The notes beneath the pieces were generated by a model, which ran no database searches, had not been told where the DNA came from, and was given only the letters and a program-made list of their open reading frames with translations. From NCBI GenBank assembly GCA_017417055.1, contig JAFPZX010000134.1, positions 1-64,000 on the forward strand: a stretch of DNA of 64,000 bases, in the 5' to 3' direction. Shown in pieces: positions 8,376 through 18,119 of the stretch (its first letter is position 1; every line of letters starts with the position of its first letter). Source of the DNA: Anaerolineaceae bacterium (lineage in GTDB: Bacteria; Chloroflexota; Anaerolineae; Anaerolineales; Anaerolineaceae). A program made the position numbers and the translations under genes.

Positions 8376-8994
8376 CACATTATCACCTTTGGAAATCGAG
8401 GCACGAAGTTTTGATATCATAACCCAGTTACTCGGGGACAAGGTTTTTGACCCTGAAAATGCGGCTGTAATCAAACGCGTGATCCATACCACGGCTGATT
8501 TTGATTTCGCGGATACGCTTGTCTTTTCAGAACATGCTGTTTTGAAAGGAATCTCCGCGCTGAAAAATGGCTGCGATATCGTTACTGACACCCAGATGGC
8601 AAAAGCCGGGATAAACAAACGCATCCTATCTGAACTCGGGGGTGAGGTTCACTGTTTTATGTCGGATCCGGATGTCGCGGAAGAAGCAAAAGCAAGAAAC
8701 ATAACCCGGGCCTTTGTTTCCATGGAAAAAGCTGCGGCATTGCCGAAACCTTGTATTTACGCTATCGGGAATGCGCCTACGGCACTTTTTGCTCTCCGGG
8801 AATTATATGATACGGGAAAATTGAACACGGCTTTGATTATTGCTGTTCCGGTTGGATTCGTCAACGTCGTCGAAAGTAAAGAGCTGATCATTTCATCATC
8901 CATACCTTACATCGCCGCACGGGGTAGGAAAGGCGGAAGCCCGGTTGCCGCGGCTGTCTGCAACGCGATGCTATATCAGATCAAAAGGAATTGA
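8368..8994 (+). CDS. cbiC: Cobalt-precorrin-8 methylmutase CbiC
   Basis: 208 aa, the usual length. It moves the C11 methyl group to C12, giving cobyrinate. Signatures seen are SFDII, RVIHTTADFDFA with the catalytic-type histidine, GCDIVTDTQMAKAGI, AIGNAPTALFAL and PVGFVNVVESKE. It overlaps cbiA by 8 bp with GGAG 10 bp upstream, and is followed directly by cbiD. Confidence 0.94.
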   Translation: MPDTLSPLEIEARSFDIITQLLGDKVFDPENAAVIKRVIHTTADFDFADTLVFSEHAVLKGISALKNGCDIVTDTQMAKAGINKRILSELGGEVHCFMSDPDVAEEAKARNITRAFVSMEKAAALPKPCIYAIGNAPTALFALRELYDTGKLNTALIIAVPVGFVNVVESKELIISSSIPYIAARGRKGGSPVAAAVCNAMLYQIKRN

Positions 8995-8995
8995 C

Positions 8996-10126
8996 ATGGA
9001 TTCTTATGTAGTTAAAGACGGAAAAAAGTTACGCTGCGGTTATACCACAGGTTCCTGTGCGGCTGCCGCTGCAAAGGCTGCCGCTTGGATGCTTTTTTCC
9101 GGTAAATTCCTGGAGACCATTTCTCTGCTGACGCCGGGCGGTTTTCGCCTGAATTTGCATATTATGAAAATAAACAGAGATGGTGATTCTGTTTCCTGTG
9201 CCGTAAAAAAGGACAGCGGAGACGATCCGGATATAACCAACGGTGCTCTGATTTTTGCATCGGTCAGCAGACAAAACGAACCCGGTATTTGTATTGAGGG
9301 CGGAAAAGGGGTCGGCAGAGTTACAAAACCGGGTCTTGATCAGCCTGAAGGGGCAGCCGCGATAAACTCTGTTCCCCGTCAGATGATCCGTGAAAATGTG
9401 GAAGAAATTTGCAGGATGTTTGATTATCACGGCGGGCTGACTGTTGTGATTTCTGTCCCTGATGGGGAAGAACTCGCGAAAAAAACCTTCAATCCGCGTC
9501 TCGGTATCATCGGAGGTATTTCTATTTTGGGTACCAGCGGGATCGTTGAACCCATGAGCGACAAGGCATTGATTGAAACCATTCGCCTGGAACTCCAGCA
9601 GCGAAAATCAAATGGATGCGAAAACATCATTCTTACACCGGGAAACTACGGCGTCAATTATATACAAAATGAACTCGGAGTCGATTCAGACATCCCGGTG
9701 ATGGTTTCCAATTTCATTGGGGAGACACTTGACATATGCAGCGAATTGGCATTTCAACATATTCTTCTGGTCGGGCATATCGGGAAACTGGTAAAGATCG
9801 CGGGAAATATGATGAACACTCATTCGCGGTACGGAGACTGCCGAATGGAAATCATTGCCTCACACGCAGCGGCTTCAGGACTTTCCTCAGAGAAAACCGC
9901 TGAAATTCTTGAATGTGCCACTTGCGATGAGGCGTTACGGATCCTTTATGAAAATGATCTCGCCGCAATTACTTTGACCCGAATCATGGACAGGATCTGT
10001 GAGAATCTGCAACACAGGCTCCAAGGTAATATTGAAATCGGTGTCATTATGTTTTCGAATAAATACGGCTGTTTGTGTGAAACGGAAAACGCCGGAAGAA
10101 TTCTTCATTTCTTCAAAGAGGTATGA
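8996..10126 (+). CDS. cbiD: Cobalt-precorrin-5B C1-methyltransferase CbiD
   Basis: 376 aa. It methylates C1 of cobalt-precorrin-5B. The N-terminal LRCGYTTGSCAAAAAKAA motif is diagnostic; GKGVGRVTKPGL, GISILGTSGIVEPMS and LVGHIGKLVKIAGNMMNTHSR follow. The start at 8996 lies 1 bp past the cbiC stop with an AAAGGA site; an upstream in-frame ATG lies inside cbiC and is rejected. Confidence 0.94.
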   Translation: MDSYVVKDGKKLRCGYTTGSCAAAAAKAAAWMLFSGKFLETISLLTPGGFRLNLHIMKINRDGDSVSCAVKKDSGDDPDITNGALIFASVSRQNEPGICIEGGKGVGRVTKPGLDQPEGAAAINSVPRQMIRENVEEICRMFDYHGGLTVVISVPDGEELAKKTFNPRLGIIGGISILGTSGIVEPMSDKALIETIRLELQQRKSNGCENIILTPGNYGVNYIQNELGVDSDIPVMVSNFIGETLDICSELAFQHILLVGHIGKLVKIAGNMMNTHSRYGDCRMEIIASHAAASGLSSEKTAEILECATCDEALRILYENDLAAITLTRIMDRICENLQHRLQGNIEIGVIMFSNKYGCLCETENAGRILHFFKEV

Positions 10127-10129
10127 GCG

Positions 10130-10885
10130 ATGGTCCATTTTGTAGGAGCCGGCTGCGGAGCAGCAGATTTGATCACCGTACGGGGAGCGAAGCTTATTAG
10201 TGAAGCTGATGTGGTTATTTATGCGGGGTCTCTTGTGAACCCTGAACTACTTTCCTATACACATGATAACTGTGAAATACATAACAGCGCTGAAATGACC
10301 CTGGAAGATGTTCTCTCTGTAATTCAACAAGCGGAAAGGGATGGGAAAACCACAGTCCGCCTCCACACCGGAGACTCTTCCATATACGGAGCTGTGAGAG
10401 AGCAGTTTGACGCACTGGACGCAATGGGTATTTCATATGATGTTTGTCCGGGTGTCAGCTCTTTTTGCGGAGCCGCTGCTGCATTGAAAGCAGAATTCAC
10501 ATTGCCGGATGTCAGCCAGACCGTAATTATCACAAGGGAATCCGGCAAAACTCCCGTTCCTGACCGTGAATCGATCCGTTCGCTGGCAAGCCATCAATCA
10601 ACCATGATCCTGTTTCTCAGTACCGCTCTCGGCGAAAAGCTTCAAAACAATCTTCTTGAAGGCGGTTATCCCGAGAGCACACCGGCTGCCGTTGTCTACA
10701 AAGCAAGCTGGCCCGACGAAAAAGTATATCATTGCACTGTCGGGACGCTGCATCAGACGATTGTAAATAATCATCTGACAAAAACAGCTCTGATTATTGT
10801 GGGAAATTGTCTTGGAAATAATTACGAACGCTCTATGCTCTACCACCCGGGTTTTTCCACTGAATTCCGCGAGGCTTCCAAATGA
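10130..10885 (+). CDS. cbiF: Cobalt-precorrin-4 C11-methyltransferase CbiF
   Basis: 251 aa, a tetrapyrrole methylase using S-adenosylmethionine. Markers are VHFVGAGCGAADLITVRG, DVVIYAGSLVNPELL, RLHTGDSSIYGAVREQ and YDVCPGVSSFCGAAAAL, all typical of CbiF/CobM. It lies 3 bp after cbiD and overlaps cbiG by 4 bp. Confidence 0.94.
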   Translation: MVHFVGAGCGAADLITVRGAKLISEADVVIYAGSLVNPELLSYTHDNCEIHNSAEMTLEDVLSVIQQAERDGKTTVRLHTGDSSIYGAVREQFDALDAMGISYDVCPGVSSFCGAAAALKAEFTLPDVSQTVIITRESGKTPVPDRESIRSLASHQSTMILFLSTALGEKLQNNLLEGGYPESTPAAVVYKASWPDEKVYHCTVGTLHQTIVNNHLTKTALIIVGNCLGNNYERSMLYHPGFSTEFREASK

Positions 10886-11901
10886 AGATCGCTCTTTTTG
10901 CCTATACACGGGATGGTATCCAGACCGGGAAACGTATTATAGAGGCTATTCCCGATTTTCAATTCAGAGCATTTGCTCCTGAAAGAATATGTGAATCGGA
11001 ATTTGGAAGGATACCATCGCCATCCGCAGGGTTTTATCAAGAACAATTTGAGCGGGCTGACGCGCTTGTTTTTATCAGTTCCTGCGGCATTGCGGTCCGG
11101 ATGATTGCACCCTTTGTCAAAGATAAAACGACTGACCCTGCTGTCCTTTGCATCGATGACCGCGGACAATATGTGATCCCGCTGCTTTCCGGACATATTG
11201 GCGGAGCAAATGACCTGGCGAAAAAAATCGGGAAATCATTGAATGCACTGCCGGTAATCACTACCGCCACTGATAATCACAAACGCTTTTCAGTGGATTC
11301 CTGGGCTGCCCGAAACGGATTTTTGATAGACAATATGCAGCTTGCCAAAGAAATTTCAGCAGCAATTTTGGAAGAAGATATTCCAATTTTGAGTGAACTT
11401 CCGCTGCCCGAACATCTTCCCAACGGTTTAGTCAGCAAATCATCGGGCAGGGTCGGTATATATTTTGGCTGGAAAACGATAACACCGTTTGAAAAAACAC
11501 TGCGGATAATTCCCAAATGTCTACATCTCGGGATCGGCTGCAGAAGAGGTATTTCGCTCGATGGAATAAAAGAATCCGTCATCACCATCCTTAATCGGGA
11601 ACATATCGATATACGCGCAATACAATTATGCGCATCTATTGACCTGAAAGCTGAAGAAACCGGATTATTAGAGTTTTGCCGATATCTGAATGTGCCCGTG
11701 GAATTTTATTCCGCGGAAGAATTACGAACCGTTTTCGGAGAATTCAGTCATTCAGATTTTGTTCAGAAAATAACAGGTGTCGACAACGTCTGTGAACGGG
11801 CAGCCATGAAAAGTGCGGATAGACTGATCCTTACCAAACAGGTATTCAATGGAGTCACTGCCGCGCTTGGGGCCGAGATAAAAGAGGTGTATTTTGAGTA
11901 A
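10882..11901 (+). CDS. cbiG: Cobalt-precorrin-5A hydrolase CbiG
   Basis: 339 aa. CbiG opens the delta-lactone and releases the C2 unit as acetaldehyde during anaerobic ring contraction. The N-terminal domain has FISSCGIAVRMIAPFVKDKTTDPAVL, the middle LSGHIGGANDLAKKI and TTATD, and the C-terminal domain GIGCRRG and ITGVDNVCERAA. All three expected segments are present in order. Translationally coupled on both sides by ATGA and 8-bp overlaps. Confidence 0.93.
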   Translation: MKIALFAYTRDGIQTGKRIIEAIPDFQFRAFAPERICESEFGRIPSPSAGFYQEQFERADALVFISSCGIAVRMIAPFVKDKTTDPAVLCIDDRGQYVIPLLSGHIGGANDLAKKIGKSLNALPVITTATDNHKRFSVDSWAARNGFLIDNMQLAKEISAAILEEDIPILSELPLPEHLPNGLVSKSSGRVGIYFGWKTITPFEKTLRIIPKCLHLGIGCRRGISLDGIKESVITILNREHIDIRAIQLCASIDLKAEETGLLEFCRYLNVPVEFYSAEELRTVFGEFSHSDFVQKITGVDNVCERAAMKSADRLILTKQVFNGVTAALGAEIKEVYFE

Positions 11902-12625
11902 ATTAGTAATCGCGGGCATTGGTCCCGGCAGCAGGGAATCCATGACAATTGCCGTAGATAAAGCTTTGCAGGAGGCGGACGTAATCATCGGTTATAACGT
12001 TTATATCGATTTGATCCAGGCCAATTATCCTGACAAGACCTTTTTGTCCACACCCATGACAAAAGAAGTCGAACGCTGCCAAACTGCGCTTGACCTTGCC
12101 AAATCCGGCCAAAATGTAGTCCTGATCTGTTCCGGGGACAGTGGAATTTACGGGATGGCATCGCTGGTTTATGAATTACGTGGAGAATCAGAAAAACCGG
12201 AAATCACCGTTCTGCCCGGTATCACAGCTGCATGCAGTGGCAGTGCACTGCTCGGAGCTCCGCTTACACATGATTTTGCGGTCATCAGCTTGAGCGACCG
12301 TCTGACGGATTGGGAAGTGATCTGTAAAAGGCTCGAAGGAGCAGCAAAAGCTGATCTTTCCATTGTGCTGTATAATCCTTCCAGCAAAGGCCGTCCGGAT
12401 CATCTGAAGAAAGCCTGTGATATTTTGCTGCAATATCTGCCTCCGGAACGCATCTGCGGTATTGCCGAAATGATTGGAAGGGAAGGGGAATGCTCTAAAA
12501 TCCTGACGCTTCGGGAACTCCGGGATGAACCTGTGAACATGTTCTGTACGGTGTTTGTTGGTAATAATATGAGCAAAGTCACTGCAAACAAGTTTATTAC
12601 GCCAAGGGGATACCGATATGCATAA
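11894..12625 (+). CDS. cbiH: Precorrin-3B (cobalt-factor III) C17-methyltransferase CbiH
   Basis: 243 aa tetrapyrrole methylase of the ring-contraction step. Seen are GIGPGSRESMTI, DVIIGYNVYIDLI, CSGDSGIYGMASLVYE, PGITAACSGSALLGAPLTHDF and VLYNPSSKGRPDHL. Translation appears to begin at a TTG codon (11894), overlapping cbiG by 8 bp, because the conserved N-terminus LVIAGIGPG starts there and no ATG is nearby. Confidence 0.93.
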   Translation: MSKLVIAGIGPGSRESMTIAVDKALQEADVIIGYNVYIDLIQANYPDKTFLSTPMTKEVERCQTALDLAKSGQNVVLICSGDSGIYGMASLVYELRGESEKPEITVLPGITAACSGSALLGAPLTHDFAVISLSDRLTDWEVICKRLEGAAKADLSIVLYNPSSKGRPDHLKKACDILLQYLPPERICGIAEMIGREGECSKILTLRELRDEPVNMFCTVFVGNNMSKVTANKFITPRGYRYA

Positions 12626-14597
12626 CATTTGTCTGTTTGCCGGAACAACCGAGGGAAGGAAACTGGCAGCGTTCCTTTCAAAACAGGACATCAGTCTTAC
12701 TGTATTTGTTGCTACCGAATACGGAAAAACTCTGCTAACGGGTGTGAAGAATATTAATGTACAGCAAAAAAGGCTGACCGTAGATGAAATGGCCGCAGTA
12801 ATGAAAGAAAAAAGCTTTGATATCGTCATCGACGCAACCCATCCCTACGCGGCTCAAGTGACAGAAAATTTAATCGCTGCCTGCGAGAAAACAAACACAC
12901 CTTATTACCGTCTGCTGCGCAACGAATCAAGATACACGCAAGATGTTGTTACAGTTTCTAATAATGCATCCGCGGTCGACTGGTTGAACCAATCAACCGG
13001 AAATATTCTGCTGACCACCGGAAGCAAAGAACTGCAAAGCTTTGCCAGTATCAAAGATTTTTCAGACCGGGTTTACGCACGGGTCTTACCCACGCAGGAT
13101 TCCATAAAAGCCTGCAACGACGCAGGATTAAAACCTTCGCATATCATTGCCATGCAGGGACCATTTTCAGAAGAAATAAATATAGCGCAGCTGCATTCCA
13201 TAAACGCAAAATGGCTGGTGACAAAAGATGGCGGGGATCCGGGCGGATTTGATGCGAAAATCAGTGCAGCGGAAAAAACCGGTGCAAATCTCCTGGTTAT
13301 TGGAAGACCCGTGCAGCACGATGGGTATACAGAAAGCGAATTGATCGATTTTCTGTGTCAAAGATATCACTTTCCTTTCAAGCCTGTTGTAAAAATCGTG
13401 GGCATTGGCCCCGGAAACAAAGCCCTGTTTACACAAGAGGTATTACAGACGATTGAATCCGCAGATTGTCTTATCGGTGCAAAACGAATGCTGCAATCTG
13501 TTTGCAATGTTTGTCAAAAGATGTTTGAAGCAATCGATCCGCTGGAGATTTCAGATTATATCCATAACCACAAAGAACATCAAAGCTACACTGTGCTGAT
13601 GTCCGGCGACAGCAGTTTTTACAGCGGGACAAAGCGGCTGCTTCCCTTATTGCAGGATTGCGAAACAAAAGTTCTTCCCGGTGTCAGTTCCCTTTCCTAT
13701 TTATGTTCAAAACTCAATATTTCCTCTGAGAATATAAAAACGGTATCCCTTCATGGAAAAACACAGGATATTATTCCGGAGGTTCGTTCGAACCGGAAAC
13801 TATTTCTTCTGACCGGAGGCACCAATACCGTCAACTCTATCTGCCAAACCCTGTTGGATAATGGATTGGGTGAGTTATACATGATTATTGGTGAAAATCT
13901 GAGTTATAAGAACGAAGTCATAACAAAAGGCCCTGTCAAATATCTGGCAAACCGTATGTATGGATCTCTCGCGGTAATATTGATTGAAAATGATCATCCG
14001 GATATGGTAATTACGCATGGACTGCCTGATTCGGTATTCAAACGGAGCGGCGGTGAAAAAGGGATCATTCCGATAACAAAAAGCGAGATACGCTCCATTT
14101 GCCTGTCCAAACTTGGCCTCATGGACGATTCTGTCTGCTGGGACATTGGTTCCGGAACAGGCTCAGTATCTATAGAAATGGCTTTGCAATCGAAAAATGG
14201 TCATGTCTATGCAATAGAAAGAGATCCGGAAGCTGTTTTACTAAGCAAAGAGAATGCGGCGCGTCTGCATGTATCCAATTTAGACATCATAGAAGGAGAT
14301 GCTTCTGAAATCTGTTCTGATCTTCCAACACCCACCCATGTTTTTATCGGGGGATGCTCCGGGAAAATCGATGAAATCATATCTCTTTTGTTTTCCCGAA
14401 AATCTGAAATAAAAATAGCTGTAACAGCTGTTACACTGGAAACAATAGCGGAATTGAATCAAATCATACATCGCTATGATTTTTCTGAAACTGATGTGGT
14501 CCTGGTTCAGACATCACAGGGGAAGGAACTCGGAAGTCATCGCTTAATGATTGGAGGAAATCCGGTATATATTTTTTCTATGCGTATTTCCGGGTAA
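12618..14597 (+). CDS. Trifunctional fusion CbiJ-CbiE-CbiT
   Basis: 659 aa with three enzymes end to end. Residues 1-250 are CbiJ, cobalt-precorrin-6A reductase (FAGTTEGRKLA, VIDATHPYAAQVT, TTGSKEL, MQGPFSEEIN, VTKDGG). Residues about 256-456 are CbiE, C5-methyltransferase for cobalt-precorrin-7 (VGIGPGNKALFTQEV, LMSGDSSFYSGTKRL, VLPGVSSLSYLCSKL). Residues about 466-659 are CbiT, the C15-methyltransferase and decarboxylase (HGLPDSVFKRSG, SAM motif WDIGSGTGSVSIEMA at 508-522, VYAIERDPEAV). The CbiE-CbiT pair matches the known CobL fusion; adding CbiJ in front puts reduction and two methylations on one chain. No frameshift is seen. Overlaps cbiH by 8 bp. Confidence 0.92.
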   Translation: MHNICLFAGTTEGRKLAAFLSKQDISLTVFVATEYGKTLLTGVKNINVQQKRLTVDEMAAVMKEKSFDIVIDATHPYAAQVTENLIAACEKTNTPYYRLLRNESRYTQDVVTVSNNASAVDWLNQSTGNILLTTGSKELQSFASIKDFSDRVYARVLPTQDSIKACNDAGLKPSHIIAMQGPFSEEINIAQLHSINAKWLVTKDGGDPGGFDAKISAAEKTGANLLVIGRPVQHDGYTESELIDFLCQRYHFPFKPVVKIVGIGPGNKALFTQEVLQTIESADCLIGAKRMLQSVCNVCQKMFEAIDPLEISDYIHNHKEHQSYTVLMSGDSSFYSGTKRLLPLLQDCETKVLPGVSSLSYLCSKLNISSENIKTVSLHGKTQDIIPEVRSNRKLFLLTGGTNTVNSICQTLLDNGLGELYMIIGENLSYKNEVITKGPVKYLANRMYGSLAVILIENDHPDMVITHGLPDSVFKRSGGEKGIIPITKSEIRSICLSKLGLMDDSVCWDIGSGTGSVSIEMALQSKNGHVYAIERDPEAVLLSKENAARLHVSNLDIIEGDASEICSDLPTPTHVFIGGCSGKIDEIISLLFSRKSEIKIAVTAVTLETIAELNQIIHRYDFSETDVVLVQTSQGKELGSHRLMIGGNPVYIFSMRISG

Positions 14598-14603
14598 ATA
14601 TAA

Positions 14604-15563
14604 ATGTTTATGCCTATTCTTCCGCTTTTTTTGGGTTTTGTCATTGATCTCTTTTTTGGGGATCCGCATGAGATTCCGCACCCGGTTGTATGGATTGGAA
14701 AACTTATCAGTTTTCTTGAAATAAAATTGCGGAAGGTATTTCCCAAAACAGCAAAAGGAGAAAGGACCGCCGGTTTTATCCTCTGGGTGATTACCGTAAC
14801 AGTCTCAACCGGTATTCCCTGGCTGGTCCTTTATTTTTGCGGAAAGGTTTCTGTATATCTGCGGATCATTATCGAGAGCATTATATGCTGGCAGATCATA
14901 GCAGTACGCGATCTCAAAACGGAAAGCATGAAAGTTTACGACGCACTGTCGAAAGGCAGCCTACCGGAAGCAAAAAAAGCTGTTTCCATGATTGTTGGAA
15001 GAGACACTGAAAAGCTTGATGAGACCGGTATCATCAAAGCTGCTGTGGAAACAATTGCGGAAAACACATCAGATGGGATTGCTGCGCCGTTGTTTTATAT
15101 TGCCCTGTTCGGCACTCCTGCCGGATTTTTCTATAAAGCTGTCAACACGATGGATTCTATGCTTGGTTATGTTGACCCTCCCTATACGAACTTTGGATGG
15201 TTCCCGGCAAAAGCGGATGATGTATTCAATTTTATCCCGTCACGGATTGCCGCTATTCTTATGCTGATTGCCGGCGGATTGCAAAAGCTTGACCTGCGAA
15301 ACGGATGGAAAATCTTCGTTCGTGACCGATATAAACACGCAAGTCCAAATTCAGCACAAACAGAATCAGCCTGTGCCGGGCTGCTAAGGGTACAATTGGC
15401 GGGTGATGCATATTATCACGGCGTGCTGCACAAGAAACAATTCATCGGTGATCCATTGCGGAACGTCGAACGGGAGGATATTCCCCGTACCTGTCGGTTA
15501 ATGTACCTGACTTCTGTTTTATTGCTGATGCTGAGCTGTTTCATCAGAATGGTTTTAAGATAA
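14604..15563 (+). CDS. cbiB: Adenosylcobinamide-phosphate synthase CbiB
   Basis: 319 aa membrane enzyme joining the aminopropanol-type linker to adenosylcobyric acid. The family signatures are FVIDLFFGDPHEIPHPVVWIG, VETIAENTSDGIAAPLFY, FYKAVNTMDSMLGY and ASPNSAQTESACAGLLRVQLAGDAYYHG. Several hydrophobic segments fit the integral membrane location. No obvious ribosome site precedes the ATG, which lies 6 bp past the previous stop, so coupling is likely. Confidence 0.93.
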   Translation: MFMPILPLFLGFVIDLFFGDPHEIPHPVVWIGKLISFLEIKLRKVFPKTAKGERTAGFILWVITVTVSTGIPWLVLYFCGKVSVYLRIIIESIICWQIIAVRDLKTESMKVYDALSKGSLPEAKKAVSMIVGRDTEKLDETGIIKAAVETIAENTSDGIAAPLFYIALFGTPAGFFYKAVNTMDSMLGYVDPPYTNFGWFPAKADDVFNFIPSRIAAILMLIAGGLQKLDLRNGWKIFVRDRYKHASPNSAQTESACAGLLRVQLAGDAYYHGVLHKKQFIGDPLRNVEREDIPRTCRLMYLTSVLLLMLSCFIRMVLR

Positions 15564-15575
15564 ACGGAGAAGCAA

Positions 15576-16631
15576 ATGCTCTATCAAAGACAAAATCCTC
15601 ACGGGGGAGATATTTACAAAACCCCGGTTAAACTTGATTTTTCAGCAAATATCAATCCACTGGGAACACCGCCGCGTGTGATCGAAGCGATGAAAGAAGC
15701 TTTGTGCTCGGTTTCTTCCTATCCTGATCCATACTGCAGAAAAGCCATTGATGCAATCAGTAATCAAGAAAATGTGAGTCAGGATCAAATCATCCTTGGT
15801 AACGGCGCCGCGGAATTGATCTATTCATATTGTCAGGCAGTAAGGCCGGGAAAGGCTTTGATCCCTGTCCCCTGTTTCAGCGAATATCTAAAGGTGCTTG
15901 AGAACCATGCCTGTCATATTCTTTATCATTTTCTTAATCCGCAAGATAATTTCGTTCTTGACAGACATATTTTGCATGACATTTCTGAAAATCATCCGGA
16001 TGTGTTAATCCTAATTACCCCAAACAATCCGACAGGGATGACAATTGAAAAAATGCTGTTGGAAGAAATCATACAGCTGTGTGCGCATTTAGACATCAGG
16101 CTATTCATTGATGAATGCTTTACAGATCTCTCCTACACGAATTTTTCGGGAATAGATTATTTAAAACGATATAAAAATATTTTTGTACTCAAAGCTTTGA
16201 CAAAAAACTATGCGCTGCCGGGTGTCAGGATCGGATATGGAATTACAGCTGATACTGCCCTGTTGTATAAAATGTCTGAATCCGTTCAGCCATGGAATGT
16301 TTCTGTTCCAGCACAGGCTGCTGTTCCTGCGGCTTTTCAGGAGGTCGACTATCTGGACACTGCCCGGAAAATAATAGCCAATGAGCGGGAATGGCTGTTT
16401 GATCAACTCAGACTGTTTGGTTTTCTCGTTTACCCTTCAGCTGCAAATTTCCTTCTGTTCCAAGCGCCTGATGATCTGGACAGAAAACTGGCGAAGGAGG
16501 GGATCCTGATCCGGAATTGCAGCAATTTCACAGGATTGGGTCCGGGGTGGTTCCGTATTGCTGTTCGTTTACATAAAGAAAACCAGATATTGTTTCAAAC
16601 GATCGCGAAAATTATGTCGGAGAGAAGCTGA
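15576..16631 (+). CDS. cobD: Threonine-phosphate decarboxylase CobD
   Basis: 351 aa PLP enzyme of the aminotransferase class I/II fold. It makes (R)-1-amino-2-propanol O-phosphate, the linker used by CbiB. Seen are [36 protein letters not shown], a DE pair in IDECF, and [20 protein letters not shown] carrying the PLP lysine. The family overlaps in sequence with histidinol-phosphate aminotransferase; the place between cbiB and cbiP makes CobD the better call. GGAG precedes the ATG. Confidence 0.9.
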   Translation: MLYQRQNPHGGDIYKTPVKLDFSANINPLGTPPRVIEAMKEALCSVSSYPDPYCRKAIDAISNQENVSQDQIILGNGAAELIYSYCQAVRPGKALIPVPCFSEYLKVLENHACHILYHFLNPQDNFVLDRHILHDISENHPDVLILITPNNPTGMTIEKMLLEEIIQLCAHLDIRLFIDECFTDLSYTNFSGIDYLKRYKNIFVLKALTKNYALPGVRIGYGITADTALLYKMSESVQPWNVSVPAQAAVPAAFQEVDYLDTARKIIANEREWLFDQLRLFGFLVYPSAANFLLFQAPDDLDRKLAKEGILIRNCSNFTGLGPGWFRIAVRLHKENQILFQTIAKIMSERS

Positions 16632-18094
16632 TGGCTAAAAATATAATGATCCAGGGGACTATGTCGAATGTCGGGAAAAGTATTCTTTGTGCCGCGTTAT
16701 GCAGAATTTTCCGACAGGATGGATACAAAACCGCTCCGTTTAAAAGCCAAAACATGGCTCTGAACTCATTTATCACCCATGACGGTCGGGAGATGGGCAG
16801 AGCGCAGGTCGTTCAGGCAGAAGCCGCAGGGATCGAACCGGACGTACGGATGAATCCCATATTACTCAAACCGACAACAGATGTCGGCTCTCAGGTAATC
16901 GTCAACGGAAAAGTGCAGGGGAATATGAACGCAATGGCATATTTCCGCAAAAAAAGCGATTATATCCCTGTCATCAAAAAAACATACGACAGTTTATCAT
17001 CTGAATACGAGATAATCGTTATCGAAGGAGCAGGAAGTCCAGCCGAAATCAATTTGAAACAAAACGATATTGTCAATATGGGTCTTGCACAGATCGTTGA
17101 CGCTCCGGTTCTTTTGGTCGGAGACATTGACCGGGGCGGCGTTTTCGCTCAACTCTACGGAACGATGTCATTGCTGGAAACCTCGGAGCGGCAGAGGATA
17201 AAAGGGACCATCATAAACAAATTCCGCGGTGATCTTTCCGTTTTGGAACCGGGAATCAGTATGCTGGAAGAGTTATGCAAGGTCCCCGTCGCCGGAGTTA
17301 TACCATACCTGCATTTGGATATAGATGATGAGGACAGCCTTTCTGAAAGGTTTTCAGATCACAGCCAGCCAAAACTGATCGATATCGTTGTGATTAAACT
17401 GCCCAGAATATCCAATTTTACTGATTTTTCTCCTTTAGAACATTACCAAAATGTTTCTCTCCGTTATGTTGACCGCATTGTAGATTTCCATCAGCCCGAT
17501 CTGATCATCCTGCCCGGAACAAAAAACACGATCGCTGACCTTTTCTGGCTTCGTCAATCCGGATTGGAAGCTCTGATTTTGAAAGCAGCCTCCCGGGGAA
17601 CGCCTGTATTTGGCATTTGCGGCGGGTTCCAGATGCTCGGGGAAACGATATCAGACCCGATGCAAACCGAATCATCCGTTTGCTCCCATTGTCCCGGTCT
17701 TGGTCTTTTGAATATACAGACAGAGTTCAAAGAAGAAAAGACACAAACACAGACGAAAGGCGTTATTTCTGATCTAAACGGTGTTTTTTCAGGACTGAAT
17801 GGTCTGTCCTATCAGGGATACGAAATCCACATGGGCAAAAGCACAAAGCCATTGCCTCTCATAATGAACAAAGGAAATATATACGGGACCTATATTCACG
17901 GAATCTTTGATCTGCCGGGTATCAGCGATACGATCATCAAAGCATTATCCAATGAAAAAAACTATTCCTTTGATATTTTGAACACCTTTGATCTACAAGT
18001 ACATAAAAGCCGGCAGTATGACTTGCTTGCCGAAACTGTCCGGAAGAACCTCAATATGGATTTTGTTTATCGGGTCCTCGAAAGGAGTGTCTGA
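16631..18094 (+). CDS. cbiP: Cobyric acid synthase CbiP
   Basis: 487 aa. It amidates side chains b, d, e and g of adenosylcobyrinate a,c-diamide. The N-terminal P-loop domain has [20 protein letters not shown] and [24 protein letters not shown] and [15 protein letters not shown] follow; the glutaminase domain has [20 protein letters not shown] and GTYIHGIFD. Its ATG shares one base with the cobD stop. It is the last gene of the operon and converges with the next minus-strand gene after only 25 bp; no intrinsic terminator is visible there. Confidence 0.94.
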   Translation: MAKNIMIQGTMSNVGKSILCAALCRIFRQDGYKTAPFKSQNMALNSFITHDGREMGRAQVVQAEAAGIEPDVRMNPILLKPTTDVGSQVIVNGKVQGNMNAMAYFRKKSDYIPVIKKTYDSLSSEYEIIVIEGAGSPAEINLKQNDIVNMGLAQIVDAPVLLVGDIDRGGVFAQLYGTMSLLETSERQRIKGTIINKFRGDLSVLEPGISMLEELCKVPVAGVIPYLHLDIDDEDSLSERFSDHSQPKLIDIVVIKLPRISNFTDFSPLEHYQNVSLRYVDRIVDFHQPDLIILPGTKNTIADLFWLRQSGLEALILKAASRGTPVFGICGGFQMLGETISDPMQTESSVCSHCPGLGLLNIQTEFKEEKTQTQTKGVISDLNGVFSGLNGLSYQGYEIHMGKSTKPLPLIMNKGNIYGTYIHGIFDLPGISDTIIKALSNEKNYSFDILNTFDLQVHKSRQYDLLAETVRKNLNMDFVYRVLERSV

Positions 18095-18119
18095 GGTTCA
18101 TCGTTTGACAATCCTATTA

